Shown: piece by piece, positions 62,721-64,000 of the stretch
Layout of the letters: each line of letters opens with the position of its first letter
Position numbering within the stretch: the first letter of the stretch is position 1
From: JAENVT01 sp963805445
GTDB taxonomy: Bacteria > Actinomycetota > Acidimicrobiia > Acidimicrobiales > Ilumatobacteraceae
NCBI GenBank assembly: GCA_963805445.1
Contig: CAWDUI010000011.1
Coordinates: 1-64,000, forward strand
Direction of reading: 5' to 3'
DNA length: 64,000 nucleotides
Program-made: the position numbers and the translations under genes
The notes under the pieces: model-generated
The model's input: only the letters and a program-made list of their open reading frames with translations
Database searches by the model: none
What the model was told of the DNA's origin: nothing

Positions 62721-63010
62721 GAGAGACGTGCCACCGTGTGTCTCGCCGCTCGATCTCTTTCCACTCGCCGAGTGCTCGCAGCACCAAGACGGCGACCACA
62801 CTCATGCCGAGAGCGGCGACGATGGCGCCGAACAGGGCGCCGAGCCCGCGTTGGGTGGCACAGGTTCCGTGGCACTGCAGTTTGACGAGGGTGTAGCCGA
62901 TCAGCCCGCCGGCCAGACCACCCAGCAGGATGGCCAGGAAGGCGGCGCACGCGGGCCTTCGGGGGCGGGAGCGCGGAGAGTGCTGCGTCGGTGTCTGCCA
63001 CTCGGCCCAT
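62717..63010 (-). CDS. Small two-helix membrane protein, frameshifted
   Basis: The start MGRVADTDAALSALPPPKAR shifts near 62955 into FLAILLGGLAGGLIGYTLVK, with a Cys pair in LQCHGTCATQRG. A second helix, LFGAIVAALGMSVVAVLVL, and the tail ALGEWKEIERR follow. A further shift near 62750 leads to the TGA at 62717, which overlaps the phosphatase start (GTGA). About 97 residues. It is the first gene of the IMPase-MtrAB operon. The family is unknown. Confidence 0.6.
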   Translation of the reverse strand: MGRVADTDAALSALPPPKARVRRLPGHPAGWSGRRADRLHPRQTAVPRNLCHPTRARRPVRRHRRRSRHECGRRLGAASTRRVERDRAARHTVARLS

Positions 63011-63092
63011 CGTACGGTCTGGCCAGGTGCGCCCGGTCATCGCCGGGCCGTGGCCGACCCGTCGTCGCGCCGACCTCGTAGGCTCAGCGGTC

Positions 63093-63830
63093 GTGCGAGT
63101 CACCGTGGTCGTCCCGACCTACAACGAAGCCGGAAACATCGAACGGCTGTGCAACGAGGTTCGGTTGGCTGCGCCGGAGGCCGACGTGCTGATCGTCGAC
63201 GACGCCAGCCCGGACGGGACGGCCGACATCGCCGAGTCGCTGGGCCGCACCCTCGGTCATATCGAGGTGCTCCGCCGGTCGGGCAAGGCCGGGCTGGGTG
63301 CCGCGTATCGCGCCGGGTTGCGTGCCGCCATCGATCGCGGCGCGGAGATCTGCGTGCAGATGGACGCCGATCTGTCGCACGACCCGGCTGTGCTCCCGGC
63401 GCTGATCGCCAACGCCGAACTCGGCGCCGACCTGGCGATCGGCAGCCGCTACGTGCCCGGTGGTCTCACCGAGAACTGGCCGCGGCGCCGACGCATGCTG
63501 TCCCGGTGGGGCAACCGATACGCGGCAGGTGTGCTCGGGCTGGCCATCAACGACGCCACTGCCGGGTTCCGCGCCTATCGGACCGACGCCCTGGAACGGA
63601 TGAAGTTCGACTCCGTCGCCGCCGAGGGATACGGCTTCCAGGTCGAGATGACCTACCGGCTGGTTCGGATCGGGGGCAAGGTCGTCGAGTTCCCCATCAC
63701 CTTCCGCGACCGCACTGCGGGCGTGTCGAAGATGTCGGGCGGCATCGTCCGCGAGGCACTGGTGATCGTGATCAAGCTGTGGGTCGCGGATTTCAACGGC
63801 CGCCGAAATCGGCGAGCACGGGGCGGCTGA
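63093..63830 (+). CDS. Polyprenol monophosphomannose synthase (Ppm1/DPM1-like GT2)
   Basis: About 245 residues from the GTG at 63093; an upstream ATG at 62991 is in frame but overlaps the divergent gene. GT2 motifs are VTVVVPTYNEAGNIERLCNE, LIVDDASPDGTADIAESLG, CVQMDADLSHDPAVLPALIA with the DAD metal site, AIGSRYVPGGLTENWP and SRWGNRYAAGVLGLAINDAT, the DPM1-type stretch. It transfers mannose from GDP-mannose to a polyprenyl phosphate for use outside the membrane in lipoglycans and protein mannosylation. It has no membrane domain of its own, as in DPM1 domains. Confidence 0.92.
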   Translation: MRVTVVVPTYNEAGNIERLCNEVRLAAPEADVLIVDDASPDGTADIAESLGRTLGHIEVLRRSGKAGLGAAYRAGLRAAIDRGAEICVQMDADLSHDPAVLPALIANAELGADLAIGSRYVPGGLTENWPRRRRMLSRWGNRYAAGVLGLAINDATAGFRAYRTDALERMKFDSVAAEGYGFQVEMTYRLVRIGGKVVEFPITFRDRTAGVSKMSGGIVREALVIVIKLWVADFNGRRNRRARGG

Positions 63831-63835
63831 GTGGC

Positions 63836-64000
63836 ATGAGGAATTGGGTCGTCGGAGGCGCCTTGATCCCTCGGGTCGGCGGCATCGAGATCAACGGGCT
63901 GGTGCTGGTGGGCAACCGTCGGCGCGACCGTTCCGTCGAATGGACGCCGCCAGGCGGCGTCATCGATCGGGGTGAGTCGATTCGTGAGGGGCTGGCGCGC
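63836..64000 (+). CDS. NUDIX hydrolase, N-terminal part (cut by window end)
   Basis: ATG at 63836, 5 nt after the Ppm stop, opens MRNWVVGGALIPRVGGIEIN and GLVLVGNRRRDRSVEW. Then TPPGGVIDRGESIREGLAR begins the Nudix box (GGVIDRGES aligned with Gx5E), which continues past the window. Nudix proteins hydrolyse nucleoside diphosphate derivatives. The substrate is unknown and the C-terminus is missing. Confidence 0.85.
   Translation, partial: MRNWVVGGALIPRVGGIEINGLVLVGNRRRDRSVEWTPPGGVIDRGESIREGLAR

Noticed and set aside
1..64000. CRISPR arrays, transposases, phage genes, toxin-antitoxin or restriction genes
   Set aside because: I looked for regular spaced repeats and for the usual protein motifs and saw none; every large region is explained by housekeeping or metabolic genes.

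Overview
This window is high-GC DNA from a member of the Actinomycetota. The signs are a WhiB-type Fe-S regulator, an MtrA/MtrB pair followed by a GerMN lipoprotein (the MtrAB-LpqB layout), an F420-type luciferase-like oxidoreductase, a PimB-like mannosyltransferase with its mycobacterial-style neighbours, a polyprenol-phosphate-mannose synthase, frequent GTG starts and many 1-4 nt gene overlaps. The class cannot be proved from the sequence. An environmental lineage such as Acidimicrobiia fits the gene mix, and that is inference. Many conserved genes carry single-base frameshifts (MarR, LLM oxidoreductase, glpK-like, glpD, fur, Fe-S protein, whiB, trpD, thrB, queG, permease, iolC, mtrA, mtrB). 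They are best read as base-calling or assembly errors, so several genes below are given as one span that changes frame internally.

Layout. 1-7042: tail of a carotenoid-type FAD oxidoreductase, MarR regulator, cold-shock protein, LLM oxidoreductase, class A penicillin-binding protein, zinc-ribbon protein, membrane hydrolase-like protein, histidine phosphatase. 7044-10057: Stv-like protein, FMN split-barrel protein, an orphan small ORF bracketed by two near-identical palindromes, an STAS fragment, and the RNase P RNA gene. 10078-16859 (minus): two Tat-exported ferritin-like proteins, then a glycerol operon read right to left: glpD, AGPS-like flavoprotein, 4-TM protein, glycerol kinase-like. 16959-19853: Fur-like regulator, rubrerythrin, two-cluster Fe-S/CCG protein and DUF3501, a probable peroxide-defence electron-transfer unit. 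19989-22150: whiB, trpD, thrB. 22131-29926: DnaQ/UvrC-like nuclease, NYN RNase-like protein, small Cys protein, queG, PimB-like transferase, membrane protein, SRPBCC protein, ROK glucokinase.

29933-43704 is a nearly complete myo-inositol catabolic regulon: a divergent LacI repressor, an operator overlapping the iolE promoter, IolE, an ABC importer (binding protein, unusually large permease, ATPase), IolC, Cgl0159-type aldolase, IolB, a MocA-type dehydrogenase, IolD, an SDR and IolG. Two strong hairpins lie between the binding-protein and permease genes. A second copy of the operator core lies inside iolB. No iolA (methylmalonate semialdehyde dehydrogenase) is in the window.

43705-64000: DUF167 protein, an ECF sigma factor paired with a membrane-anchored Asp-box repeat protein, two ABC ATPases plus a FtsX-like permease, inorganic pyrophosphatase, PLP aminotransferase, SGNH hydrolase, a second glycerol kinase, phosphofructokinase, an ABC-2 exporter, the MtrAB-lipoprotein operon led by a small membrane protein and an inositol monophosphatase, Ppm synthase, and the start of a NUDIX gene. 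I found no insertion sequence, prophage, CRISPR array or tRNA gene.
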